From positions 3,968,001 to 4,032,000 of the forward strand of contig NZ_CP109009.1 in the NCBI RefSeq assembly GCF_036226685.1: a stretch of DNA of 64,000 nt. The letters run 5' to 3'. The notes under the pieces are model-generated. The model did not search any database. It was not told where the DNA came from and saw only the letters and a list, made by a program, of their open reading frames with translations. The stretch comes from Streptomyces sp. NBC_00690 (lineage in GTDB: Bacteria > Actinomycetota > Actinomycetes > Streptomycetales > Streptomycetaceae). The position numbers and the translations under genes were made by a program. This document shows, piece after piece, positions 1-8,535 of this stretch (within the stretch, counting starts at the first letter, position 1; every line of letters begins with the position of its first letter).

Positions 1-310
1 CGCCGTTGCCGCGCAGGGTGACGAGCGTGTTGCCGTTGCGGTCGACCACGGCGACCGTGATCCGCTGGCCGGCCCGCTCGGCGGCGTCCAACGTGGCCTG
101 CGCGGCCCGGGACGCGGCGTCGACCGTGAGCTGGGTGGTCTGCTGGAGGTGTCGGTTGGAGGTGTCCGCCTTGACCGCCGCACGGGACTCCGCCGCGGGC
201 GCATCGGCGCTGGCCGTGACGGCACCGACCGTCCCGACGCCGAGGGCCGCGGCGACGGCGGCCCCAGTCAGAATGCGGGTACGGACCGAGATCGACGACA
301 TCTTCTTCAT
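1..310 (-). CDS. hbpS: HbpS-like secreted haem-binding protein (GlcG/DUF336 family), N-terminal part
   Basis: The gene runs off the left edge; about 103 N-terminal residues are visible. They begin MKKMSSISVRTRILTGAA, a basic start and hydrophobic core typical of an export signal, followed by an Ala/Ser cleavage region. The mature part contains ITVAVVDRNGNTLV, the characteristic strand of the GlcG/HbpS fold. ATG at 310 has AGGAG nine bases upstream. It diverges from a NarL-type sensor kinase/regulator pair. In Streptomyces reticuli, the secreted HbpS is the accessory protein of SenS/SenR and responds to haem and redox stress; that arrangement is family knowledge. Assignment to HbpS rather than another GlcG-like protein is inferred from the neighbours. 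Confidence 0.75.
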   Translation of the reverse strand, partial: MKKMSSISVRTRILTGAAVAAALGVGTVGAVTASADAPAAESRAAVKADTSNRHLQQTTQLTVDAASRAAQATLDAAERAGQRITVAVVDRNGNTLVTLRGNG

Positions 311-549
311 GATCGTTAGCTCCTGGGGGCTGAGTTCCGGTGGTCAGCGGGACCATCTGCCATCGATCTTGGGGTTCACCAGGGCCTGTGAGCATCGGCG
401 TACCGGCTGCCCCACACATGCATGATGGAGGAGGGGCGGGTCAGCCGATCGGCTGATGCGGCCGTGCTCCCCCGGGGTCACGATGCTGAGGAAGACCCCC
501 TGTCCCGCCGGACCGATGCGCCCGGATCAGACGTACGTAGGAGATGGCC

Positions 550-1809
550 ATGCCCCCCACACCTTGGGCCGCACCTCGGTACGGCCGGGTCCGGCACCGG
601 GAGGGCGAGCCCGCGCGGGAGAGCGCGTACGACGCATCGGGGGACTCCCAGGGAGCGGACCGGGAGACCCGCTGGCTGGAGACGGTGATGAACATCGCGT
701 TCCTCGCCCTGCTCGCCGGCGCCCTGCTGCGCTTCCTCACCCGGCACTCCGACAGCCCCTCGCTGCCCTGGGTGATCGGTCTCAGCGTCGCCCTCGCGGT
801 CCTCCAACTCTCGGGAAACCGGCTGACCGCTCGCCATGGGCACGGAGACCTGGTCCGACTCGCGCTGATCGTGGGCTGCTGGACGGTGGTGGTGCTGCTC
901 GCCCCCAGCTTCGCCTGGTGCGCCGTACCGCTGATCTACACCGGTCTGCGGTCCCTGCCGACCCGCGCCGCCGTCGCCCTGGTGGCCGTCCTGTGCGCCC
1001 TGGTCATGATCGCCGAATGGCGGCTGCGGGACGGTGTCGACCCCAATCTCTTCCTGGTGCCACCCGCCGTGGCCGTACTGGCCACCGCGGTCTTCCTCCA
1101 CATGGGCCGGCAGGCCGACCGGCTCCGGGCGCTGATCGACGATCTGATCCGCACCCGTCGCGAACTGGCCGCCACCGAGCGGCGCGAAGGGACACTCGCG
1201 GAACGGCAGCGCCTGTCCATGGAAATCCACGACACCCTCGCCCAGAGCCTGTCCAGCCAACAGATGCTCCTTCAGGCCGCCGACCGCATCTGGGCGAGCG
1301 ACCCGGGGACAGCGCGCGGCCACGTCCGTACCGCGGAGTCGATCGCCGAACGCAGCCTCGCCGAAGCCAGACGCTTCGTCCACGATCTGGCGCCCGCGGA
1401 ACTCGCGGAGGGCGGCGGGCTGGAACAGGCGCTGCGCACGCTCGCCGAGCGGGAGTCCACTCCGTCCCTCCCGGTCCGCTTCCACCTCGACGGCCCTCCG
1501 CGGCAGTTGTCCGACCGGGTGCAGTCCGCGCTGTTGCGGATCGCGCAGGGCGCCCTGGCGAACGTCCGCGAACACTCGGGCGCCGGCTCGGCCGCGCTGA
1601 CCCTGAGCCATCTCGACGACCAGGTGGTGCTGGACATCGCGGACGACGGGACCGGGTTCGTCCCGGGGGACCCGGCGCCGGGAGTACGCGGCCATGGCCT
1701 CGCCGCGATGCGGGCGCGCATACAGCAACTCGGCGGCACGCTGACCATCGAGTCGACACCGGGCGAAGGCACCGTCGTGTCCGCCGCGATCCCCGGGGAG
1801 CAGCGATGA
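550..1809 (+). CDS. senS: SenS-like sensor histidine kinase (NarL/HisKA_3 family)
   Basis: Membrane sensor kinase of about 419 residues. The N-terminal half has about five hydrophobic segments between residues 45 and 185. The dimerisation/phosphoacceptor helix follows, with MEIHDTLAQSL placing the phosphorylated His near residue 227. The C-terminal ATPase contains an N-box-like stretch, DDGTGF and GHGLAAMRARI. ATG at 550 is preferred over the ATG at 544 because GTAGGAG ends only six bases before it. The stop overlaps the next start (ATGA), so kinase and regulator are translationally coupled. The divergent HbpS-like gene suggests it is SenS. HbpS contacts the extracytoplasmic part of SenS in S. 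reticuli; this is not shown here. Confidence 0.8.
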   Translation: MPPTPWAAPRYGRVRHREGEPARESAYDASGDSQGADRETRWLETVMNIAFLALLAGALLRFLTRHSDSPSLPWVIGLSVALAVLQLSGNRLTARHGHGDLVRLALIVGCWTVVVLLAPSFAWCAVPLIYTGLRSLPTRAAVALVAVLCALVMIAEWRLRDGVDPNLFLVPPAVAVLATAVFLHMGRQADRLRALIDDLIRTRRELAATERREGTLAERQRLSMEIHDTLAQSLSSQQMLLQAADRIWASDPGTARGHVRTAESIAERSLAEARRFVHDLAPAELAEGGGLEQALRTLAERESTPSLPVRFHLDGPPRQLSDRVQSALLRIAQGALANVREHSGAGSAALTLSHLDDQVVLDIADDGTGFVPGDPAPGVRGHGLAAMRARIQQLGGTLTIESTPGEGTVVSAAIPGEQR

Positions 1810-2429
1810 CCGCCGTACGAATCCTGTTGTGCGACGACCACGCTGTCGTACGGGCCGGACTGCTGGCACTGCTCGGCAGCGAGCCCGACATCGAGGTGGT
1901 CGGCGAGGCCGGCAGCGGTGAGGAGGCGGTCGCCATGGCCGCCAAGCTGGAGCCGGACGTGGTGCTGATGGACCTCCAGTTGGGAGCCGGTATCGACGGG
2001 GTGGAGGCGACCCGGTTGATCGCCTCCCCCACGGTGCACGTCCTGGTGCTGACGACGTACGACACCGACGCGGACATCACCCGGGCGATCGGGGCGGGGG
2101 CGACCGGATATCTATTGAAGGCGGAACGCCCTGAGGAGCTGTTCGCCGCGATCCGTGCGGCGGCGCAGGGCCGCACCACCTTGTCGGCGCCTGTCGCGAG
2201 CCGGGTCATGGACCGGATGCGGGGCACCGGAAGCCCACAGCTGACCGAGCGGGAGCGGGACATCCTGGGCCAGCTGGGGAGGGGGCTCGGCAACCGGGAG
2301 ATCGCGAGGGCGCTGTTCATCAGCGAGGCGACGGTGAAGACCCATCTGGGCCGGATCTACGCCAAGCTGGGTGTGGACACCCGCGCGGGCGCGGTATCCG
2401 TGGCCAAGGAGCGACGGCTGCTGCCCTGA
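1806..2429 (+). CDS. senR: SenR-like response regulator (NarL/LuxR HTH)
   Basis: Response regulator of 207 residues. The receiver domain has the acidic pair CDDH near residues 10-11, phospho-acceptor Asp56 in VVLMDLQLG, and the conserved Lys in GYLLKAE. A LuxR-type helix-turn-helix occupies roughly residues 140-200 (LTERERDILGQLGRG, ATVKTHLGRIYAKL). It overlaps the kinase gene by four bases and is its evident partner. SenR in S. reticuli activates its own operon, hbpS and an oxidative-stress catalase-peroxidase gene; no such target is visible here apart from the divergent hbpS-like gene. Confidence 0.82.
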   Translation: MTAVRILLCDDHAVVRAGLLALLGSEPDIEVVGEAGSGEEAVAMAAKLEPDVVLMDLQLGAGIDGVEATRLIASPTVHVLVLTTYDTDADITRAIGAGATGYLLKAERPEELFAAIRAAAQGRTTLSAPVASRVMDRMRGTGSPQLTERERDILGQLGRGLGNREIARALFISEATVKTHLGRIYAKLGVDTRAGAVSVAKERRLLP

Positions 2430-2535
2430 GCCCCCGGGCCGGTTCGGTCGGGCCTGTTCCATCCGGGCCCGGTGGCGGCCGATGGCCGGGACGGCCGGGG
2501 CGGGGGCACGTCCCGGGGCGTGACACCATCGGGCG

Positions 2536-3033
2536 GTGCTCGATATCGGCTACTCCCTCTCCCGGCGCTTCCCTGACCCCCCGCAGACCGACTACCGGCG
2601 CGCGGACACCCAGTCACTGCGCCACGATCTGTTCTGCGGCGACGTCTACCTCGCCGACACCAAGGCCGACCGCGAACTGTCCACAGCCTGGGGATGGGTC
2701 CCGGTGCTCGACTTCGCCTGGGCACTGTGCGACATCGTCGAGCGCGTCGACCGCGATCCGCGCGGCAACAGGGCCTCCGTTCCCCAGTACGCCGAGTTGG
2801 ACTTCACCGAGTCCTCGGACCGGATGGTCTTCGAGCGGCGCTTCGGCTGGGTCGATGTGGAAGCCGACTGGATGCCCAGCGACGAACCGGCCCTGACCTT
2901 CAGCCACCGCGAGCTACGACGCGAGGCCCGCGACTTCCTCCACGATCTGCTGGCCGACCTCTTCGACATGCACGAGGGCCTCGCGGACAACCCGGTGGTC
3001 TGGGACCTCCAGGCCCGATTCCCCCGGCTGTAG
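2536..3033 (+). CDS. Hypothetical cytoplasmic protein, 165 residues
   Basis: GTG-initiated ORF with normal Streptomyces codon bias. The product is acidic, rich in Asp, Arg and Trp, and has no signal peptide or membrane segment. It carries no motif I recognise. It stands alone between senR and an FAD oxidoreductase gene (87-base gap to the latter). No Shine-Dalgarno sequence is evident, so the exact start is uncertain. Confidence 0.6.
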   Translation: MLDIGYSLSRRFPDPPQTDYRRADTQSLRHDLFCGDVYLADTKADRELSTAWGWVPVLDFAWALCDIVERVDRDPRGNRASVPQYAELDFTESSDRMVFERRFGWVDVEADWMPSDEPALTFSHRELRREARDFLHDLLADLFDMHEGLADNPVVWDLQARFPRL

Positions 3034-3120
3034 GTCGCGCCCGCCGGCGATGTCACATCGCGCGGCCCTGGACCGTCCTTCCTTCGAGAGCGTTCACCAA
3101 CGCAGGGAAGGGATGCCCTC

Positions 3121-4287
3121 ATGCATGAGATCACTGTGATCGGCGGCGGCTTCGGCGGACTGACCGCGGCCATCGCCGCCGCCGAGTCCGGGGCCACGGT
3201 CCGCCTGTACGAGGCGCACCGGACGTTCGGCGGCCGGGCCCGCACCAGCGAGGCGCCCTACCGCACGAATGACGGCCCGCACGCCTTCTACCGCCGTGGA
3301 CCCCACTGGGGCTGGCTGAAGCAGCGGGACCTCATCGGGCCGCTGGCCTCGATCCCGGCACGGGAGGCGGCGCGCTTCCGGTTCCGTCGTGGCGGACGGC
3401 TGCGGCGGACGCCTCCGGCAGCCCTGGTCAAGCTGGCCTGCTGGGATCCCGGGCACGTACCGGTCGACGAGGACTTCACCGGTTGGGCGAGCTCCCGGGT
3501 GGGCCTTGAGGGAGCGCGGGCCGCGGCCCGGTACACGGGGGTGGCGCTCTTCGACCACGACCCCGGCTCGCTCTCGGCCGCGTTCGTCCACGAGCGGTTG
3601 CGGCGCGCGGCCTCGCTGCCGCCCGAGGCGAGCTATCCGCGCGGCGGCTGGGGCCAGGTCATCGCCCGCATGCTCGCCCGTGCCACGACGTTGGGCGTAC
3701 GGATCGAGAGCGGCGCCCGGGTCGACGTACTGCCCGAGCGCGGCCCGGTGATCGTCGCCACCTCGCTCGATGCGGCGCGCGGGCTGCTGAAGGACGAGGC
3801 GCTGCGCTGGCCGAGCGGACGTACGACCCTGATCGACCTGGCGGTGCGCACCCACCGCAAGGACCCGTTCGTACTCTCCGATCTGGACGCACCCGGCTGG
3901 CTGGAGCGCTTCACCGCACAGGACCCCTCGCTGGCACCGGCCGGACATTCGCTCGTCCAAGGTCAACTGCCCATTGCTCCTGAGGAGTCGAAGGCGGACG
4001 GCATCCTGCACGCCGAATCCCTCTTGGACCTGGGCTTCCCTGGCTGGCGCGAACGGACGGTGTGGCGACGGGACGCACTGTCCCAGGGCCGCACCGGAGC
4101 ACTCGACGCACCGGGAACGACCTGGCGGGACCGGCCGGCGATCGACCGCGGTGACGGTGTGTTTCTGGTCGGCGATCAGGTGGCGGCTCCCGGCGTCCTC
4201 TCGGAGGTGTCGTTCACCAGTGCCCTGTCGGCGGTGTCCCTGGCCATCCGGCATCCCGCCACGGGGGTTGACCTCAATCGAACTTGA
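3121..4287 (+). CDS. FAD-dependent amine-oxidase/phytoene-desaturase-like oxidoreductase
   Basis: The 388-residue product starts with an ADP-binding beta-alpha-beta unit, ITVIGGGFGGLTAA, followed by a conserved acidic residue in LYEAH and GGRARTSE, the usual FAD contacts of the phytoene desaturase/amine oxidase family. The C-terminal GVFLVGDQVAAPGVLSEVSF is the typical second FAD-binding stretch. ATG at 3121 follows GGGAAGGG. No carotenoid genes are adjacent, so the substrate cannot be named. The next gene, a quinone-oxidoreductase-like protein, begins about 50 bases downstream, and the two may be co-transcribed. Confidence 0.75.
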   Translation: MHEITVIGGGFGGLTAAIAAAESGATVRLYEAHRTFGGRARTSEAPYRTNDGPHAFYRRGPHWGWLKQRDLIGPLASIPAREAARFRFRRGGRLRRTPPAALVKLACWDPGHVPVDEDFTGWASSRVGLEGARAAARYTGVALFDHDPGSLSAAFVHERLRRAASLPPEASYPRGGWGQVIARMLARATTLGVRIESGARVDVLPERGPVIVATSLDAARGLLKDEALRWPSGRTTLIDLAVRTHRKDPFVLSDLDAPGWLERFTAQDPSLAPAGHSLVQGQLPIAPEESKADGILHAESLLDLGFPGWRERTVWRRDALSQGRTGALDAPGTTWRDRPAIDRGDGVFLVGDQVAAPGVLSEVSFTSALSAVSLAIRHPATGVDLNRT

Positions 4288-4338
4288 GGTTGGAAGCTGG
4301 AGGCAGACCAGGGAACGACCACTCCAGGGGAGCCCACC

Positions 4339-5319
4339 ATGCACGCCGTACGCCTCCACGCCTTCGGCCCCGCCGAGAACCTCCGCCACGAGCAGGTGGA
4401 GGACCCGCGCCCCGGTCCCGGCCAGGTGCGGATCACCGTCGAAGCGGCGGGCGTCCACTACCTCGACACCCTGCTGCGCACCGGGCTCGAAGGACACCCG
4501 GCGGCACCCGCCGCGCTGCCCAGCATCCCCGGCCGGGAGGTCGCAGGAACCGTCGACGCCGTGGGCGATGGCACCGACCACGACTGGCTCGGCAAGCGGG
4601 TGGTGGCCCATCTGGGGATGGCCCCGGGCGGCTATGCGGAACTCGCCGTCACCGATGCGACCAGGCTCCATGAGGTCCCGGCGACGATCGACGCCGCCGA
4701 AGCCGTCGCCATGATCGGCACCGGCCGTACGGTCATGGGCATCGTCCAGTTCACCGAGCTGGGCCCGGACGACGTGGTGATCGTTTCAGCGGCGGCGGGC
4801 GGCATCGGCACCCTCCTGGTCCAGTACGCCAAGAACGCCGGCGCCACCGTCATCGCCCTCGCTGGCGGCCCGTCCAAGGCCGCCCGGGCACTGGCGAACG
4901 GCGCCGACCTCGCACTCGACTACCGACGGCCCGAATGGGTCGAGCAGGCGCGCGACCACCTGGGCGACACCCGGGCCACCGTCGTCTTCGACGCGGTCGG
5001 CGGAGACATCGCCCGGCAAGCCGTCGACCTGCTCGGCAAGGGGGGCCGGCACCTCGTCTACGGCGGCTTCGGGGACGACGTGACCTTCACCGCCGATGAA
5101 CTGATCGAGCGGGGCATCACATCCGAGACCGTCGTGGGACCGGCAATGATCGAAAAGGCGGGTGGGAACATCCGCGCGCTGGAGGAGCGATCCCTCACGG
5201 AGGCGGCGACCGGGCGGCTGCGCCCCGCGGTCCAGCGCTTCCCCCTCGCCGATGCGGCCGGCGCCCACCGCGCGTTGGAGACCCGCGGCACGGTCGGCAA
5301 GGTGGTGCTCGTCCCCTGA
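4339..5319 (+). CDS. Zinc-less MDR-family NADPH:quinone oxidoreductase
   Basis: The 326-residue protein has the medium-chain dehydrogenase layout. An N-terminal GroES-like domain contains VEAAGVHYLDTLLRTG and PSIPGREVAGTVDAVG. A Rossmann domain contains VIVSAAAGGIGTLLVQYAK, the AxxGxxG nucleotide loop. The Cys/His ligands of the catalytic and structural zinc sites are absent, which fits the quinone oxidoreductase (QOR) branch. It probably reduces quinones or enones with NADPH in the cytoplasm. The upstream gene is an FAD oxidoreductase on the same strand. Confidence 0.8.
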   Translation: MHAVRLHAFGPAENLRHEQVEDPRPGPGQVRITVEAAGVHYLDTLLRTGLEGHPAAPAALPSIPGREVAGTVDAVGDGTDHDWLGKRVVAHLGMAPGGYAELAVTDATRLHEVPATIDAAEAVAMIGTGRTVMGIVQFTELGPDDVVIVSAAAGGIGTLLVQYAKNAGATVIALAGGPSKAARALANGADLALDYRRPEWVEQARDHLGDTRATVVFDAVGGDIARQAVDLLGKGGRHLVYGGFGDDVTFTADELIERGITSETVVGPAMIEKAGGNIRALEERSLTEAATGRLRPAVQRFPLADAAGAHRALETRGTVGKVVLVP

Positions 5320-5434
5320 TCACGGTCCCCGGGCCGACCGTGGGCGCTGCCGGCCCGCCCGGCGAACCCGGCTGGCTCGAAGGAAGCCCCGACGACCGGG
5401 GCCGCAGCCTCCCCGGACGTCTCGGAAACGGCGC

Positions 5435-5911
5435 CTAGTCCTTCTTGCCGAGCTTCCGCAGTGCGTCGTCCGTCAGCCGGTTCACGGTCCACTCGTCCAT
5501 GGGCACCGCGCCGAGCGACCGATAGAAGTCGATCGACGGCTTGTTCCAGTCCAGGACCGACCACTCAAGCCGCTCATAGCCGCGCGCCACGCAGAGGCGG
5601 GCCAACTCCGCCAACAGAGCCTTCCCATGGCCGCCGCCACGGCTGTTCGGACGGACGTAGAGGTCTTCCAGATAGATCCCGTGCACCCCTCGCCAGGTGG
5701 AGAAGTTCAAGAACCAGAGCGCGAACCCGACCGTCTCACCAGCCTCGTTCACCGCGATGTGCGCATAGGCCGCGGGATTCTCGCCGAACAGTGCCTCACG
5801 GAGTTGGCCCTCCGTGGCATGAACCTCGTCCAGGGCTCTCTCATACTCGGCGAGTTCACACACCATGCGGTGGATCTCGGGAACATCTGTGGGCACAGCG
5901 GTACGAATCAT
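5435..5911 (-). CDS. GNAT-family N-acetyltransferase
   Basis: The 158-residue protein has the GNAT core. YLEDLYVRPNSRGGGHGKALL is split here into the strand LEDLYV and the acetyl-CoA pyrophosphate loop RGGGHGKALL, followed by YERLEWSVLDWN and NKPSIDFYRSLGA. This pattern resembles the diamine (spermidine/spermine-type) N-acetyltransferase subgroup. It lies 26 bases downstream of the phosphotransferase-like gene on the same strand, so the two probably share a transcript. The substrate is unknown. Confidence 0.85.
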   Translation of the reverse strand: MIRTAVPTDVPEIHRMVCELAEYERALDEVHATEGQLREALFGENPAAYAHIAVNEAGETVGFALWFLNFSTWRGVHGIYLEDLYVRPNSRGGGHGKALLAELARLCVARGYERLEWSVLDWNKPSIDFYRSLGAVPMDEWTVNRLTDDALRKLGKKD

Positions 5912-5937
5912 AGGGCCGAGCCTGCCCTATTTTTTGA

Positions 5938-6819
5938 TCAGCGAGCCAACAGTGTCCGAGCGATGGACAGCTGTTCGTCCTCCAGATCGGACTCGCCGTC
6001 CTCGATGGACCACAGGCTGTTCTGGAGCACGCGCCCCAGGACCCACGCCCGCGCCCGCTCGCGATCCAGATCCAGCGTCTCGGTGAGCAGATCGAACCGC
6101 CACTTCGTCTCGGCGGGGTCGAAGAGGTTGTCCAGCGCGGGCATCAGATCGAAGCCGGGGTCCCCGGCCAACGGCCTGGGATCGATGACGAGCCAGTCTT
6201 CCCGCTCGGCACCGAGAACGTTGTCGTAGTGCAGGTCCCAGTGCAGCAGCCGATCTCCGCTCTCATCCGCCACCTCCCGCACGGCGGCGGCGCAGTCCAG
6301 CAACACCCGGCGCCTGTCGTCGCGGAGGGGTTGCACCGCGTCGGGGACATCAGCGAGCATCCCGGCGGCGATGTCCTTGAGGGTGCGCATCCCCTCGGGT
6401 GCGGGCCCCGCCGTCAGACGGGCCAACAACTCCGCCAGGATGCGCACCGCCTCACGCTGGTCCGCCAGCGCTGACAGGGGGCGCCCGGAGTCGAGCCGTT
6501 CGAGCAGCAGCGTATTGGTGTCCGCGTCATGGTCAAGGAGTCGTACCGCCCCATCCCCGTCCCAGATGCGCAGGGCGACGGGCTCCCCCTCGCTCTCCTC
6601 GTCGAGCGCCTGGAGCTTGAGTGCGGCCGACGTGCCATCGGGCCGCTCCACCGGCAGGACCAGGGCGGCCATGCCGTGCATGGCCGGCCCCGTCACCCGC
6701 AGTTGCCAACGCTCCAGGAACTCGACCGCCCGTTGCGGCAGTACTTCGATGAAGGCACGCCCCGCTTCCCCTCCGTACTTGCGCTGTGAATTGGCCAGTG
6801 CTTCCGGTACCTCGATCAT
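5938..6819 (-). CDS. Aminoglycoside/hydroxyurea phosphotransferase-family kinase
   Basis: The 293-residue product has the small-molecule kinase fold of the APH(6) type. The nucleotide-binding N-lobe contains ALKLQALDEESEGE. The catalytic loop LLHWDLHYDNVL has the HxDxxxxN pattern, and the metal-binding Asp lies in WLVIDPRPLAGDPGFD. The start at 6819 gives MIEVPEALAN, whereas an in-frame extension upstream has poor codon character. It probably phosphorylates a hydroxylated small molecule with ATP. Whether it confers streptomycin-type resistance cannot be told from sequence. A GNAT acetyltransferase gene follows. Confidence 0.78.
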   Translation of the reverse strand: MIEVPEALANSQRKYGGEAGRAFIEVLPQRAVEFLERWQLRVTGPAMHGMAALVLPVERPDGTSAALKLQALDEESEGEPVALRIWDGDGAVRLLDHDADTNTLLLERLDSGRPLSALADQREAVRILAELLARLTAGPAPEGMRTLKDIAAGMLADVPDAVQPLRDDRRRVLLDCAAAVREVADESGDRLLHWDLHYDNVLGAEREDWLVIDPRPLAGDPGFDLMPALDNLFDPAETKWRFDLLTETLDLDRERARAWVLGRVLQNSLWSIEDGESDLEDEQLSIARTLLAR

Positions 6820-6987
6820 GCAGGCGATCGTATGGACACAGTGCCGACCCGCTCGCCCCATTTTCCGGCACCCGCACCAGGGCGCTCGGCCGTTGTGTTG
6901 CGTACAGTCGCCCGCAGACAACGGGCCCGAGCAGCACCTTCACGGCCATCGGATCACCGCAGCGCGAGTTAGAGCGGCAGGGACACC

Positions 6988-8385
6988 ATGACCAGCACCA
7001 CCGCGAACGGCGGAATCTCGTTCTGGTACGCCCGGGACGGTCTGCCCACTCCCCGTGAACCGCTGCCCGGGGACGCCTCGGCCGATGTGTGCATCGTCGG
7101 CGGTGGATACACCGGTCTCTGGACGGCCTACTACCTCAAGAAGGCCGCCCCCTTCCTGAACATCGTGGTCCTCGAAGGCAAGTTCTGCGGCTACGGGGCT
7201 TCGGGACGCAACGGCGGCTGGCTCTACAACGGCATCGCGGGGCGTGATCGCTACGCACGGCTGCACGGCCAGGACTCGGCGGTCCGGCTCCAGCGGGCCA
7301 TGAACGACACCGTCGACGAGGTCATCCGGGTAGCGGCCGAGGAGGGCATCGACGCCGACGTCCACCGCGGCGGAGTGCTGGAGGTCGCCCACACCCCGGC
7401 CCAGGCAGCCCGGCTACGGGCGTACCACGCGGCCGAAGTCGCCTTCGGCGAGAAGGAACGCGTCCTGCTCGGCGCGCGGGAGACCGCCGAACGCATCCGG
7501 GTCAACGGCGCGATCGCCTCCTCGTGGACCCCGCACGGCGCCCGCGTGCAGCCAGTGAAACTGGTCAAGGGGCTGGCCGCGGCGGTGGAAGCGCTGGGCG
7601 TGACGATCCATGAGTCCACCCCCGTGACCGAGATCCGCCCCCGGCACGCGGTCACCCCCTACGGAACGGTCCGCGCCCCGTACATCCTGCGCTGCACCGA
7701 GGGGTTCACCGCCGCACTTAAGGGACAGCGGCGGGCCTGGCTCCCCATGAACTCCTCCATGATCGCCACCGAGCCGTTGCCGCCGGAGGTGTGGGCGACC
7801 ATCGGCTGGGAGGGACGCGAAACACTCGGCGACATGGCACACGCCTACGTCTACGCCCAACGCACCGCCGACGACCGGATCGCACTTGGCGGCCGGGGCG
7901 TGCCCTACCGCTTCGGTTCCCGCACCGACCACGACGGCCGTACGCAGTCGGTGACGGTTGAGGCGCTGCGCGAGATGCTGGTGCGCCTCTTCCCCACCAC
8001 CGCAGGTGTACGGATCGCCCACGCCTGGTCGGGCGTGCTCGGAGTGCCGCGCGACTGGTGCGCCACGGTCACCCTGGACCGCTCCACGGGACTCGGCTGG
8101 GCCGGCGGCTATGTGGGCTCCGGCGTCGCCACCGCCAATCTCGCCGGCCGCACCCTGCGCGATCTGATCCAACAGGACTCGGGACAGGCGGGCGCGACGG
8201 ACCTCACCGCCCTGCCGTGGGTCGGCCACCGGGTCCGCAAGTGGGAGCCGGAGCCGCTGCGCTGGCTGGGCGTACAGACGATGTACGCGGCCTACCGGGG
8301 CGCCGACCGGCGCGAGTCGCAGGCCCGCAGCGCACGAACGGACCGGGTGGCACAGATCGCGGACCGCGTATCGGGCCGTCACTGA
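6988..8385 (+). CDS. DadA/PuuB-like FAD-dependent oxidoreductase
   Basis: The 465-residue protein opens with ADVCIVGGGYTGLWTAYYLKK, the dinucleotide-binding GxGxxG unit, then ASGRNGGW. The latter stretch is characteristic of the DAO family and of gamma-glutamylputrescine oxidase. Near the C-terminus, GLGWAGGYVGSGVATANLAGRTL is the second FAD-contacting region (only its sub-motif GGYVGSGV is diagnostic). AGGGA precedes ATG at 6988. It likely oxidises an amine or D-amino acid. The substrate is unknown, and neighbouring genes give no pathway. Confidence 0.78.
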   Translation: MTSTTANGGISFWYARDGLPTPREPLPGDASADVCIVGGGYTGLWTAYYLKKAAPFLNIVVLEGKFCGYGASGRNGGWLYNGIAGRDRYARLHGQDSAVRLQRAMNDTVDEVIRVAAEEGIDADVHRGGVLEVAHTPAQAARLRAYHAAEVAFGEKERVLLGARETAERIRVNGAIASSWTPHGARVQPVKLVKGLAAAVEALGVTIHESTPVTEIRPRHAVTPYGTVRAPYILRCTEGFTAALKGQRRAWLPMNSSMIATEPLPPEVWATIGWEGRETLGDMAHAYVYAQRTADDRIALGGRGVPYRFGSRTDHDGRTQSVTVEALREMLVRLFPTTAGVRIAHAWSGVLGVPRDWCATVTLDRSTGLGWAGGYVGSGVATANLAGRTLRDLIQQDSGQAGATDLTALPWVGHRVRKWEPEPLRWLGVQTMYAAYRGADRRESQARSARTDRVAQIADRVSGRH

Positions 8386-8412
8386 ACGTCCGTGGGGTGC
8401 TTTCCATGCGGT

Positions 8413-8450
8413 GCTTCCCGTGGGGAGTCACGTCCTCCCCCACAGGAAGC
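8413..8450. terminator. Bidirectional hairpin between convergent genes
   Basis: GCTTCCcGTGGGG pairs with CCCCACaGGAAGC across an eleven- to twelve-base loop, with one mismatch. It lies between the oxidoreductase gene ending at 8385 and the protease gene ending at 8536. Confidence 0.6.
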
Positions 8451-8535
8451 GCCCCACGGGAACACGGATCAGCCGATGGATCGCATCAACCGGTGACGCA
8501 GCTCAGCGAGGCAACGCATCGACCGGTGAGGCGGG

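Noticed and set aside
456..2429. A 657-codon plus-strand frame continuous with senR.
   Set aside because: Its first two thirds are an Arg/Pro-rich shadow of the senS gene; real similarity begins at the senR start (1806).
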